This document shows positions 30,090 through 37,865 of a DNA stretch of 64,000 nucleotides, in pieces; position 1 is the first letter of the stretch, and every line of letters starts with the position of its first letter. The stretch comes from CAZJFC01 sp964545245 (lineage in GTDB: Bacteria; Pseudomonadota; Alphaproteobacteria; Rickettsiales; 21-14-0-20-44-7). Location of the stretch: positions 1-64,000 of the forward strand of contig CAZJFC010000002.1 in the NCBI GenBank assembly GCA_964545245.1, read 5' to 3'. The position numbers and the translations under genes are program-made. Under the pieces are notes generated by a model. That model did no database searches. It was not told the DNA's origin and saw only the letters and a program-made list of their open reading frames with translations.

Positions 30090-31775
30090 ATGTCCAGGAA
30101 GCTATTTATAACGGCAGATTTTACGGTTGACCTTCTTAAGCCCTTGCTCAGCAAAAAATTTGGCGGTGATATAGAAATTGAAATTGCTCCCTTTGGCCAG
30201 GTTTATCAGGCACTGTCCGAAAAGGCGGCGGGCGAGAAATCTAAAGGAAACATGCTTGTTTTTAGCCGGATTGAAAATACTTTGCCGTTCTTTCGAAAGG
30301 TTATGGAGTTTGACTGGATAGATGACAGGCAAGTTGAACAGGAAGCTGAGTTTTTTGCCGGACAAATCCTGAAGGCAGCCGAAAAATCCGGCAGTATCCT
30401 TATTTTCTCATGGTTTTTGCCGCCGGGCTTCCGCGGATATGGTATGGCAGATTATAAGCCGGGGCAGGGAGCCAGATATTTTGTAAACAAAGCTAATAAC
30501 CTGTTGGCAGAAAAGCTTTCTGCTGCAAGCAATATATTTATTATCGATAGCGAAAGGCTTTTTGCAAACCTTCCTGTAAAAGCGTCTAATCCTAAATTCT
30601 GGTATGCGGGAAAAGTTCCGTTTACCATTGATTTCCTGAATTTATGCGCGGAGGAAATCCATTCTGCAATTACTGGTATTGAAGGCAAGTCCCGCAGGCT
30701 GATCGTGGTTGACCTCGATAACACCATGTGGGGAGGGATTTTAGGCGATGTCGGCTGGGAAGGCCTGAAACTTGGCGGGCATGACCATATAGGCGAAGCT
30801 TATGCCGATTTCCAGAGGGGGCTTAAAGCGCTGAATAATCGGGGGGTTCTGCTTACCATTGCCAGCAAGAATTATGAGGAAAACGCGCTTAACGCAATCG
30901 ACAAACATCCTGAGATGATATTGAAGAAAAACAATTTTGCCTCATGGAGGATAAACTGGCAGGACAAGGCGCAGAATATTATTGAAATTGCCAGTGAGGT
31001 TAACCTTGGGCTTTCCTCGGTAGTGTTCATTGACGACAACCCCGCAGAAAGGGGAAGGGTCAAAGAAGCCCTGCCTGAAGTATTGGTTCCTGATTGGCCG
31101 GAAGACCCGGCGGATTATCTTAGCGCATTAAATGCCCTTACCTGCTTTGATATCCCGGCGGTTAGCGAGGAAGATAAAAAACGCGCTGAAATGTTTGTTG
31201 CCGAGCGTGAGCGCAGGAATTTGCAGAAAACTTCGATTTCTGAGGAAGACTGGCTGCGTTCAATCGGTATGACGGTGGAGATAGATTCTATTGATGAGTC
31301 CAGCAAATCGCGCGTGGCACAGCTTTTCAACAAAACGAACCAGTTCAACCTTGCTACCAGAAGGCTGAATGAAAATGAGCTGCTCGGCTGGCTTGATGGC
31401 GGAAACCGCTATATGTGGACTTTCCGTGTGAGTGATAAATTTGGCGATTCGGGCCTGACGGGAATAATCACCCTTGATATTGATGGTAAGGTTGCGGAAA
31501 TTAAGGATTTTATCATGAGTTGCCGCATAATGGGCAGAAGGGTTGAGGAAACCATGCTCGCAACTGCATTACGGATGGCAAAAAACCAAGGGGCAATGCA
31601 GACAGTGGCAAAGTTTATCAGGACGGAGAGAAACCAGCCCATCTATGATTTTCTGCAGCGTTCAGTGTTAAAGGAAACTTCACCGGGCCATTATTCATGG
31701 GATAATGAAAATGATTATCCTTTACCTGACTGCATTACCATTACTGAAAAAGTAACACGGGAAAAAGCTGCCTAA
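30090..31775 (+). CDS. FkbH-like HAD-IIIC phosphatase/acyl-loading enzyme
   Basis: 561 residues in three parts: an N-terminal SGNH-like region (1-200, ending FLNLCAEEIHSAI), a HAD-IIIC domain beginning RRLIVVDLDNTMWGGILGD (catalytic D-L-D-N-T), with VVFIDDNPAERGRVKEALP, and a C-terminal GNAT-like part with FNKTNQFNLATRRL and FIMSCRIMGRRVEE. FkbH proteins in polyketide pathways take 1,3-bisphosphoglycerate, remove phosphate and load a glyceryl group on an ACP. Homologues in O-antigen loci are thought to load other small acyl groups. It lies directly between an ACP gene and a GNAT-like gene, forming a complete acyl-transfer unit. Confidence 0.85.
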   Translation: MSRKLFITADFTVDLLKPLLSKKFGGDIEIEIAPFGQVYQALSEKAAGEKSKGNMLVFSRIENTLPFFRKVMEFDWIDDRQVEQEAEFFAGQILKAAEKSGSILIFSWFLPPGFRGYGMADYKPGQGARYFVNKANNLLAEKLSAASNIFIIDSERLFANLPVKASNPKFWYAGKVPFTIDFLNLCAEEIHSAITGIEGKSRRLIVVDLDNTMWGGILGDVGWEGLKLGGHDHIGEAYADFQRGLKALNNRGVLLTIASKNYEENALNAIDKHPEMILKKNNFASWRINWQDKAQNIIEIASEVNLGLSSVVFIDDNPAERGRVKEALPEVLVPDWPEDPADYLSALNALTCFDIPAVSEEDKKRAEMFVAERERRNLQKTSISEEDWLRSIGMTVEIDSIDESSKSRVAQLFNKTNQFNLATRRLNENELLGWLDGGNRYMWTFRVSDKFGDSGLTGIITLDIDGKVAEIKDFIMSCRIMGRRVEETMLATALRMAKNQGAMQTVAKFIRTERNQPIYDFLQRSVLKETSPGHYSWDNENDYPLPDCITITEKVTREKAA

Positions 31776-32795
31776 ATGAGCGCCGAGATTGAACTTTGCC
31801 CTGCGGGATCTGCGCCGCAGCTTATGAAATTCCTTGATGAAAACTGGCAGAGGGGGCACGTACTTTCGCGTAGCAGAGAGTTGCTTGACTGGCAGCATTT
31901 TGACGCAGGGGCAGGATACTATAATTATCTTCTTGCAAAGGGAAAAGACGGACAGATTGAAGCCGTACTGGGATTTATTCCAACTGACAGATATGATTCT
32001 GTAATTGCGGGTGACTGTGTTGTTTGGCTTTCTTTATGGAAGACACGCGAAAATTCAGGTAATCCCATGCTTGGATTATTGCTCCTGAAAAGTCTTGAGG
32101 TGCGGCGGGACTGGAAAGCAATCGGCACTCTTGGGGTTAGCGATGTCGCGGCAAAAATATATCGGTTATTGAAATACAAAACCGGGTTTATGAACCATTA
32201 TTATATTGCAAATCCTGATCTGGATAAGTTCAGGATAGCTGTTTTGCCTGAAAAGAAAATTCTCAAGCTGCAAGACGGGATAACTCTAAGAGAAATTACG
32301 GGTAAAATACCGGATGTTGAAATTGAATCAGGACATATTCCCGCAAAAACAAGAGAATTCATTATTAATAGGTATATTAATCATCCATTTTATAACTACT
32401 CAGCGTATCTGGCGGAATCGGCAGGGCAGAAATTAGTCATGATTATAAGGGAAATTGAAGTGAATGGAGCCACGGTTCTTAGGGTGATTGACTGTATCGG
32501 CAATATTGAACTGCTTGCCAAAGCGGCTGGTCATCTACAGGAACTGGTGGTTGTAAATGATGCAGAATATGTGGATTTAATGGTGGCTGGTGAAGGCGTT
32601 AAGGCTGAAATTGGGGAATGCTGGTCAGAGTTGGACCATGGTTCCGGCGAGGTAATTATCCCGAATTATTTTGAACCTTTCGTGCAGGAAAATGTTAAAG
32701 TGGGTTATGCTTTTAAGCTTCTGGATAGTGAAGAAACACGGCCATTCCTGCTTTTTAGGGGTGATGCTGATCAAGACCGGCCTAATTTTCTGTAA
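31776..32795 (+). CDS. GNAT-like putative sugar acyltransferase
   Basis: 339 residues, starting on the base after the fkbH stop. The N-terminal LMKFLDENWQRGHVLSRSRELLDWQHF and ...YLLAKGKDGQIEAVLGFIPTDRY resemble acetyltransferases of O-antigen loci that use an ACP- or CoA-bound acyl group. A central GLLLLKSLEVRRDWKAIGTLGVSDVAAKIYRLLKYKTG matches the CoA-type loop and helix. A second, degenerate GNAT-like half follows. The probable role is to move the ACP-bound acyl group to an amino sugar; substrate is inferred from neighbours only. Confidence 0.6.
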   Translation: MSAEIELCPAGSAPQLMKFLDENWQRGHVLSRSRELLDWQHFDAGAGYYNYLLAKGKDGQIEAVLGFIPTDRYDSVIAGDCVVWLSLWKTRENSGNPMLGLLLLKSLEVRRDWKAIGTLGVSDVAAKIYRLLKYKTGFMNHYYIANPDLDKFRIAVLPEKKILKLQDGITLREITGKIPDVEIESGHIPAKTREFIINRYINHPFYNYSAYLAESAGQKLVMIIREIEVNGATVLRVIDCIGNIELLAKAAGHLQELVVVNDAEYVDLMVAGEGVKAEIGECWSELDHGSGEVIIPNYFEPFVQENVKVGYAFKLLDSEETRPFLLFRGDADQDRPNFL

Positions 32796-32866
32796 CTAGC
32801 ATTATTTTTATCATCGTCGGACGGTATTATCAGGAAGCAACATTTGCTATTTCCTGATGAAATGAG

Positions 32867-32895
32867 TTGGCTAAAACGTTGAGATTCTGTATAAA
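32867..32895 (+). promoter_or_regulatory. Promoter of neuBCA
   Basis: TTGGCT (32867-32872) and TATAAA (32890-32895) with 17 bp between, 31 bp before the neuB ATG. Just upstream a hairpin ATCAGGAAGCAA...TTGCTATTTCCTGAT (32829-32858) separates it from the GNAT gene and may end that transcript, though it lacks a T tract. Confidence 0.5.
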
Positions 32896-32926
32896 ACCAC
32901 ATTAATCAACTGGCACTGGGTTACAT

Positions 32927-33967
32927 ATGAAGAGAGAGATTGAAATTGCAGGCAGGAAAATTGGTCCTGAGCATCTGCCGCTGGTTATCGCCGAGATAGG
33001 GATTAACCACGAGGGAAGCCTTGAAACCGCAAAGCAGATGGTTGATTCGGCCAAACGCGCAGGATGTGAAATAATCAAGCATCAGACCCATATCATTGAA
33101 GACGAGATGAGTAGTGCCGCAAAAAAAGTTATTCCCGGCAATGCCGATGTCTCCATTTATGAAATTATGGCAAGATGCGCCCTCAATGAGGAACAGGAGC
33201 GTGAGCTTCAGTGTTATGTGGAATCACAGGGAATGATATTTTTCAGTACCCCATTTTCCAGGGCTGCTGCTGACCGCCTGCGTGGAATGGAGGTTCCGGC
33301 ATATAAAATTGGCTCTGGCGAATGTAACAACTATCCACTTCTTGAGCATATTGCCGCTTTTGGCAAACCTGTGATTCTAAGCACCGGCATGAACAGCATG
33401 GGGAATGTGCAAAAAGCCGTAGCAATCTTCCGCAAATACAAAACTCCTTTTGCGCTTATGCATTGCACAAGCATATACCCGACGCCTTATGATAAGATCA
33501 GGCTTGGCGCCATGCAGCAACTGGCCGAAGCTTTTCCGGAAGCTCCTGTCGGATTATCAGACCATTCACTCAGCAATTATCCTTGCCTTGGTGCGGTAGC
33601 TCTTGGCGCGTCAATGCTTGAAAGGCACTATACTGACCACATGCAGAGGCCGGGGCCGGATATCCCGGTTTCAATGGATGAGAAGGCATGTAAGGAGTTA
33701 ATTGAAGGGGCAAGGGCGATCTGGCAATGTCTCGGCGGCACCAAGGAGATATTACCTGAAGAACAGGTCACAATAGATTTTGCCTATGCTACCGTTGTTT
33801 CCATAAGGGATATTAAAAAAGGCGAAAAATTCACGAATGATAACTTATGGGTAAAGCGTCCCGGTACGGGCGAAATATTGGCTGAGAAGTTCAATGAATT
33901 GCTGGGCAGGACGGCTGTGCGTGATATTGCCAATGACGAGCAGATTAAATTAAGTGACGTTTCTTAG
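32927..33967 (+). CDS. neuB: N-acetylneuraminate synthase (NeuB family)
   Basis: Condenses a hexosamine (ManNAc or a diacetamido hexose) with phosphoenolpyruvate to a nine-carbon sialic-type acid. 346 residues: TIM barrel with VIAEIGINHEGSLETAKQM, IIKHQTH, FFSTPFSRAAADRL, YKIGSGECNNYPLL, LMHCTSIYPTP, GLSDHS and LERHYTDHM, then a C-terminal SAF domain (VVSIRDIKKGEKF to GEILAEKF). Grouped with neuC and neuA, the product is most simply Neu5Ac, but a legionaminic-type acid cannot be ruled out. Confidence 0.93.
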   Translation: MKREIEIAGRKIGPEHLPLVIAEIGINHEGSLETAKQMVDSAKRAGCEIIKHQTHIIEDEMSSAAKKVIPGNADVSIYEIMARCALNEEQERELQCYVESQGMIFFSTPFSRAAADRLRGMEVPAYKIGSGECNNYPLLEHIAAFGKPVILSTGMNSMGNVQKAVAIFRKYKTPFALMHCTSIYPTPYDKIRLGAMQQLAEAFPEAPVGLSDHSLSNYPCLGAVALGASMLERHYTDHMQRPGPDIPVSMDEKACKELIEGARAIWQCLGGTKEILPEEQVTIDFAYATVVSIRDIKKGEKFTNDNLWVKRPGTGEILAEKFNELLGRTAVRDIANDEQIKLSDVS

Positions 33968-33977
33968 GCTGGGAGTT

Positions 33978-35156
33978 ATGGGTAGAAAGAAAAAGCGGAT
34001 ATTATTTCTGACGGGAACAAGGGCGGATTTTGGAAAAATAAAGTCGCTAATTAAAGCTGTGGAAAATGACGGAAATTTCGACTACAGAATTTTCGTAACA
34101 GGCATGCATAACCTGAAACTTTACGGGCAGACTGCGGAAGAGGTAGATAAGGCGGGTTTTAAAAATGTCCACCGTCATATAAACCAATTCATCGGGGAGC
34201 CAATGGAAATGATATTGGCCAACACTATTTCCGGGTTGTCGCGTTATGTCCATGAAGAACGCCCCGATATGATAGTTGTTCACGGCGATAGGGTTGAAGC
34301 ATTGGCTGGTGCGATTGTCGGCGTAATGCAGAATATTATTGTAGGGCATATTGAAGGCGGGGAACGGTCGGGTACTGTGGATGAACTTATAAGGCATTCA
34401 GTATCGAAACTTGCGCATCTGCACTTTGTAGCTAATGAAGAAGCCGAAAAAAGGCTCCTGCAAATGGGCGAACTAAGTACGCGGATTTTTATAATCGGTT
34501 CTCCTGATATTGATATTATGCTTTCGGCGGATTTGCCAGGTATTGATGAAGTCAAGAAGCATTATGATATCGGGTTTGAGAATTATGCAATTGCCATGTT
34601 CCATCCTGTAACCACTGAGCTGGAATCAATGGAGGAAAATGCTCATAATTTTGTGGATGCGCTTATCAAGAGCGGCAAGAAATATGTGGTAATATATCCG
34701 AATAATGATGAGGGAACCAGCTACATATTGAAAGCTTATGACAGATTGAAAGGGCATAGTAATTTTGCGGTGTTTCCTTCTATCAGGTTTGAAAATTTCC
34801 TTACCCTGATCAAGAATGCGGAATTCATGATTGGCAATTCAAGCGCCGGTGTGAGGGAGGCTCCATTTTATGGGCTTCAAAGCATTAATATCGGGACAAG
34901 GCAGAACAACCGTTATTTTGCGGAAAGCATTATAAACTGCCCGTATTCGACAGATTCAATCCTCAAGGCGATAAGAAAAATTAACACTCAACATAGAGCC
35001 ATACCAGATATGTATTTTGGTAATGGCAACAGCGCCGGGGAATTCCTGAATGCAATCAAGAACCCTTCAGTGTGGCAGATGTCTATACAGAAGGAATTCT
35101 GCGATGTCATATTTGACGATGTTGTGGTTTCCCTGAACCAAAGAAGAAAAAAATGA
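33978..35156 (+). CDS. neuC: UDP-N-acetylglucosamine 2-epimerase, hydrolysing (NeuC)
   Basis: 392 residues from ATG 33978, preceded by GGGAG 3 bp upstream and 10 bp after the neuB stop; an in-frame start at 33954 would overlap neuB. It releases ManNAc (or a related sugar) from the nucleotide-activated precursor. Diagnostic segments: RILFLTGTRADFGKIKSLI, VVHGDRVEALAGAIVG, GHIEGGERSGTVDELIRHSVSKLAHLHF, YPNNDEGT and FMIGNSSAGVREAP. Catalytic acid/base region and UDP loop are intact. Confidence 0.93.
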   Translation: MGRKKKRILFLTGTRADFGKIKSLIKAVENDGNFDYRIFVTGMHNLKLYGQTAEEVDKAGFKNVHRHINQFIGEPMEMILANTISGLSRYVHEERPDMIVVHGDRVEALAGAIVGVMQNIIVGHIEGGERSGTVDELIRHSVSKLAHLHFVANEEAEKRLLQMGELSTRIFIIGSPDIDIMLSADLPGIDEVKKHYDIGFENYAIAMFHPVTTELESMEENAHNFVDALIKSGKKYVVIYPNNDEGTSYILKAYDRLKGHSNFAVFPSIRFENFLTLIKNAEFMIGNSSAGVREAPFYGLQSINIGTRQNNRYFAESIINCPYSTDSILKAIRKINTQHRAIPDMYFGNGNSAGEFLNAIKNPSVWQMSIQKEFCDVIFDDVVVSLNQRRKK

Positions 35157-35836
35157 AATATCTTGCGATAATAACGGCGCGAGGCGGATCAAAAGGATTG
35201 CCCGGCAAGAATATTCTTGAGCTTGCAGGACGTCCGTTGATTGCGTATTCTATCGAAGCGGCAAGGTTATGTAATAGGGTTAATGGCGTATATGTTTCAA
35301 GTGATGACGACAGGATACTTCAGGTTTCTGTTGATTACGGGGCGAAAGTTATAAAAAGGCCGGCAGAGTTTGCCAGTGATTCTGCCAGCAGTTTTGACGC
35401 TGTGGAGCATGTTTTGGAGCAGTTGCGGGAGCAGGGAATAACCCCGGAGAATATTGTTCTTCTTCAGCCAACCTCGCCGTTAAGGAACGCAGAACATGTT
35501 TCGGCGGCAATTAATTTATATGAGGAAAGCAAGGCAGATTGCCTTATCAGCGTGTGTGAGGAAGAGCACCACCCATATAAAAGCTTTGTTCTTAGCAAGG
35601 AAAAGAAGCTTGAGCCCTTGTTTGGTGAGGAGTACCTTGCGCGGCCAAGGCAGAATCTTCCGGTAGTATACCGCCAGAACGGGGCCATATACATTATAAG
35701 GACTTCGCAATTACTGGCGGTAAAAGGGTTTTATATTCAGGGCGCTGTGCCGTTTGTTATGAGTTCCCGCGACTCGGTTGATATAGATACGTTTGATGAT
35801 TTCCGCGGTTGTGAGAGGATTTTGTTATCGCACTGA
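35153..35836 (+). CDS. neuA: CMP-N-acetylneuraminate cytidylyltransferase
   Basis: 227 residues. The nucleotide-binding P-loop is IITARGGSKGLPGKNILEL, followed by YVSSDDDRIL, LLQPTSPLR, ISVCEEEHHPYKS and the C-terminal SRDSVDIDTFDDF. It activates the nine-carbon acid as a CMP-sugar for transfer. ATG overlaps the neuC stop by 4 bp, so neuB-neuC-neuA form one operon. No sialyltransferase of a well-known family follows; the neighbouring minus-strand genes are candidates. Confidence 0.93.
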   Translation: MKYLAIITARGGSKGLPGKNILELAGRPLIAYSIEAARLCNRVNGVYVSSDDDRILQVSVDYGAKVIKRPAEFASDSASSFDAVEHVLEQLREQGITPENIVLLQPTSPLRNAEHVSAAINLYEESKADCLISVCEEEHHPYKSFVLSKEKKLEPLFGEEYLARPRQNLPVVYRQNGAIYIIRTSQLLAVKGFYIQGAVPFVMSSRDSVDIDTFDDFRGCERILLSH

Positions 35837-35850
35837 ACACCGGGAGATTT

Positions 35851-36717
35851 TTAGTCAGGTCTATAACGTTCATTAAACAGCTCAATTTGTTTTATAAAGT
35901 TTTTAGTATCATTAATAAGGCTGTAAATGTGGAAGTTATAATCCTGACAGGATTGCATAGCAGAAAAATATTTATAAACGTCTTTTGGCAATTGTTTTAC
36001 TACACCTTCAAACACTTCAATTTCCATCGAAGGGGATAATTTACTCCAGAATGGAAAAATAATGCTGTGGGTCCTTGCTGTAACCGGGATCAAAGTAACA
36101 TTGGGTTTGTCAGTAAGAAGATTAGCCAGAATGCTTTCGCCACCACGGCTTTGCTCTGGATACAGCAGATATGTGAGGATATTCCTGTTATTAATAAGTT
36201 TATTAATTTCACCGTATGTATTGATCATCTCTTTATGAGATGGGTTATCCCAAATCTGGAACAGGGATTTGGGTAAGTAGGTAATGGAATTTGCTTCGTA
36301 GAAACTCTTATCTAAGGTGGTGTATGCAGAGAAAGCGAATACACGAAAATCTACGTCGGGGAACACGGGGGCAAGCTCATGAGAAAAGATAAATGCTCCC
36401 ATGCAGGATTTGCTGGTGCCGATAAAATCAATTTGTTCGATGTCGTGTTGAATAATATATTCGGCAAGAAACATGATATTTTCATAGATATTATCTAAAT
36501 ACCAGTCGCCGATAAACTGCAGGTTATTATCCTTATAACCCTTAAACATATATTTGCTGAAACCCAGTATAACTACTAACTTTTTGCTGTTGGTATCACT
36601 GATATTGATTTTAATTTCTGGGGTAGGTTTATCAGATTTATATACTGATTTTGCTGCAAGGTTGCGCTCAAGACTTATGAAAATATCATTACTGGATTTC
36701 TGTGCGGATGATTCCAT
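35851..36717 (-). CDS. Alpha/beta-hydrolase-fold protein of the glycan locus
   Basis: 288 residues. LVVILGFSKYMF near the start and IDFIGTSKSCMGAFIFS with a nucleophile-elbow-like GTSKS (serine near residue 103) indicate an alpha/beta hydrolase; a late RTHSIIFPF may carry the catalytic His. It could act as a sugar O-acyl esterase or as a non-enzymatic glycosylation accessory protein. Its ATG shares one base with the stop of the pyruvyltransferase-like gene (TAATG), so the two are coupled. Confidence 0.5.
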   Translation of the reverse strand: MESSAQKSSNDIFISLERNLAAKSVYKSDKPTPEIKINISDTNSKKLVVILGFSKYMFKGYKDNNLQFIGDWYLDNIYENIMFLAEYIIQHDIEQIDFIGTSKSCMGAFIFSHELAPVFPDVDFRVFAFSAYTTLDKSFYEANSITYLPKSLFQIWDNPSHKEMINTYGEINKLINNRNILTYLLYPEQSRGGESILANLLTDKPNVTLIPVTARTHSIIFPFWSKLSPSMEIEVFEGVVKQLPKDVYKYFSAMQSCQDYNFHIYSLINDTKNFIKQIELFNERYRPD

Positions 36718-37865
36718 TATTTAATACCTGAAAGCATTTCCTTTTTGTTCTTTTTGGTAATTTGCCATAAACGGTCACGTTCTTCATGTATATGTTTCCT
36801 GAGTTTATCCTCATGCTTGATGAAATAATCAAGTCTTTCAATCATTCCATCCACCAGCCTGTCAAGGTTAACGCTCCCGGTCCAGCAAACAGGCGCGCCG
36901 AAAACAGGGTGGTTAAAATACTCGATCGGCATCGGTTGCCTTATATCATTTGCTGAAAGGAACAGGGTTGGCGTATTGTAAGCCATAAACGGCAGGAATG
37001 AGTGCAGCCTTGCGCCGAAGGCAAATCTGTAGCCATTATACCTGCCGGGCAGGTTGGAGAAATTCTCCCAAATATCGTGGAACAATTTATTGTATTTCTG
37101 GTCTGTGGAGAACTCATCAGATGTGATTATATTGAGGCCATTTTCATCATGGGTTGTACCGTCAAACATATCAATCACATATTTATTGGTATCCATTGGG
37201 TGGTTATCAAGAAAATATACTTTTAGCCCCAGGGAGTTAGCATATTCCTTGAACCTGATAAGGGGATGGTTCTTATAGTTGTTTTCAGTCACGGTTTGCG
37301 CAAGGGGGAAATTTACCGCAATCTTATCTTCATAAGATGGCTTTATATCAAACAGGCGGTCAAGAAAAACGGAAGGGCAGGGCTGGAATGCGAATTTATG
37401 CACGTCATCGCTGTGGCAGAACGCCGCAAGCCTTAATATATCCCGCGAACCGCGAAGATAAATTTTCTTTGTCGCGGAAGCAAGTTCGGCAATTATTTTT
37501 TCACTGTTTCTGGAGAAAGGTTTTGAATGCTTGTTGGCATTGAATGGGGTATTGGTTCCGCTTCCAAAACAGAATAAATTTTTTCCTGATTCTTTCCAGC
37601 TCTGGATCTTGCTAACCGTGAGGTGTTTTACAACCAGTTCATCGGGAGTAGTATCGGGTTTATATGAGCCGGATAAAATACCTCCGGGGCCAAGAATGAC
37701 ATTCCTGCTTTTACAGTTTAGTTTATCTTGCCTTATATGCTGGTGGATTGTTGCCAGCTCTTTCTCAAACAGTTTTTTGAATGTCTGATAAATTAAAACA
37801 TCACCCGCATTTGAACAGTTGCCATATACAAGCAGATCCGCCTTTCTTTTTCCTACCAATTTCAT
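36717..37865 (-). CDS. Polysaccharide pyruvyltransferase-family protein
   Basis: 382 residues. VYGNCSNAGDVLIYQTFKKLF, VILGPGGILSG, IYLRGSRDILRL, KIAVNFPLAQ and FAFGARLHSFLPFMAYNTPTLFLS are the recurring motifs of the CsaB/WcaK pyruvyl-transferase family (GT-B-like fold). These add pyruvate ketals to surface sugars or, in some branches, transfer sugars. Its start overlaps the stop of the glycosyltransferase-like gene by 4 bp. Confidence 0.8.
   Translation of the reverse strand: MKLVGKRKADLLVYGNCSNAGDVLIYQTFKKLFEKELATIHQHIRQDKLNCKSRNVILGPGGILSGSYKPDTTPDELVVKHLTVSKIQSWKESGKNLFCFGSGTNTPFNANKHSKPFSRNSEKIIAELASATKKIYLRGSRDILRLAAFCHSDDVHKFAFQPCPSVFLDRLFDIKPSYEDKIAVNFPLAQTVTENNYKNHPLIRFKEYANSLGLKVYFLDNHPMDTNKYVIDMFDGTTHDENGLNIITSDEFSTDQKYNKLFHDIWENFSNLPGRYNGYRFAFGARLHSFLPFMAYNTPTLFLSANDIRQPMPIEYFNHPVFGAPVCWTGSVNLDRLVDGMIERLDYFIKHEDKLRKHIHEERDRLWQITKKNKKEMLSGIK

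Noticed and set aside
29750..30154. Long N-terminus of the minus-strand glycosyltransferase-like gene
   Set aside because: It runs antisense through the ACP gene and the start of the fkbH-like gene, both with clear coding signatures.
30090..31775. Polyketide synthase cluster because of FkbH and ACP
   Set aside because: No ketosynthase or acyltransferase modules are nearby; all neighbours are glycan genes.
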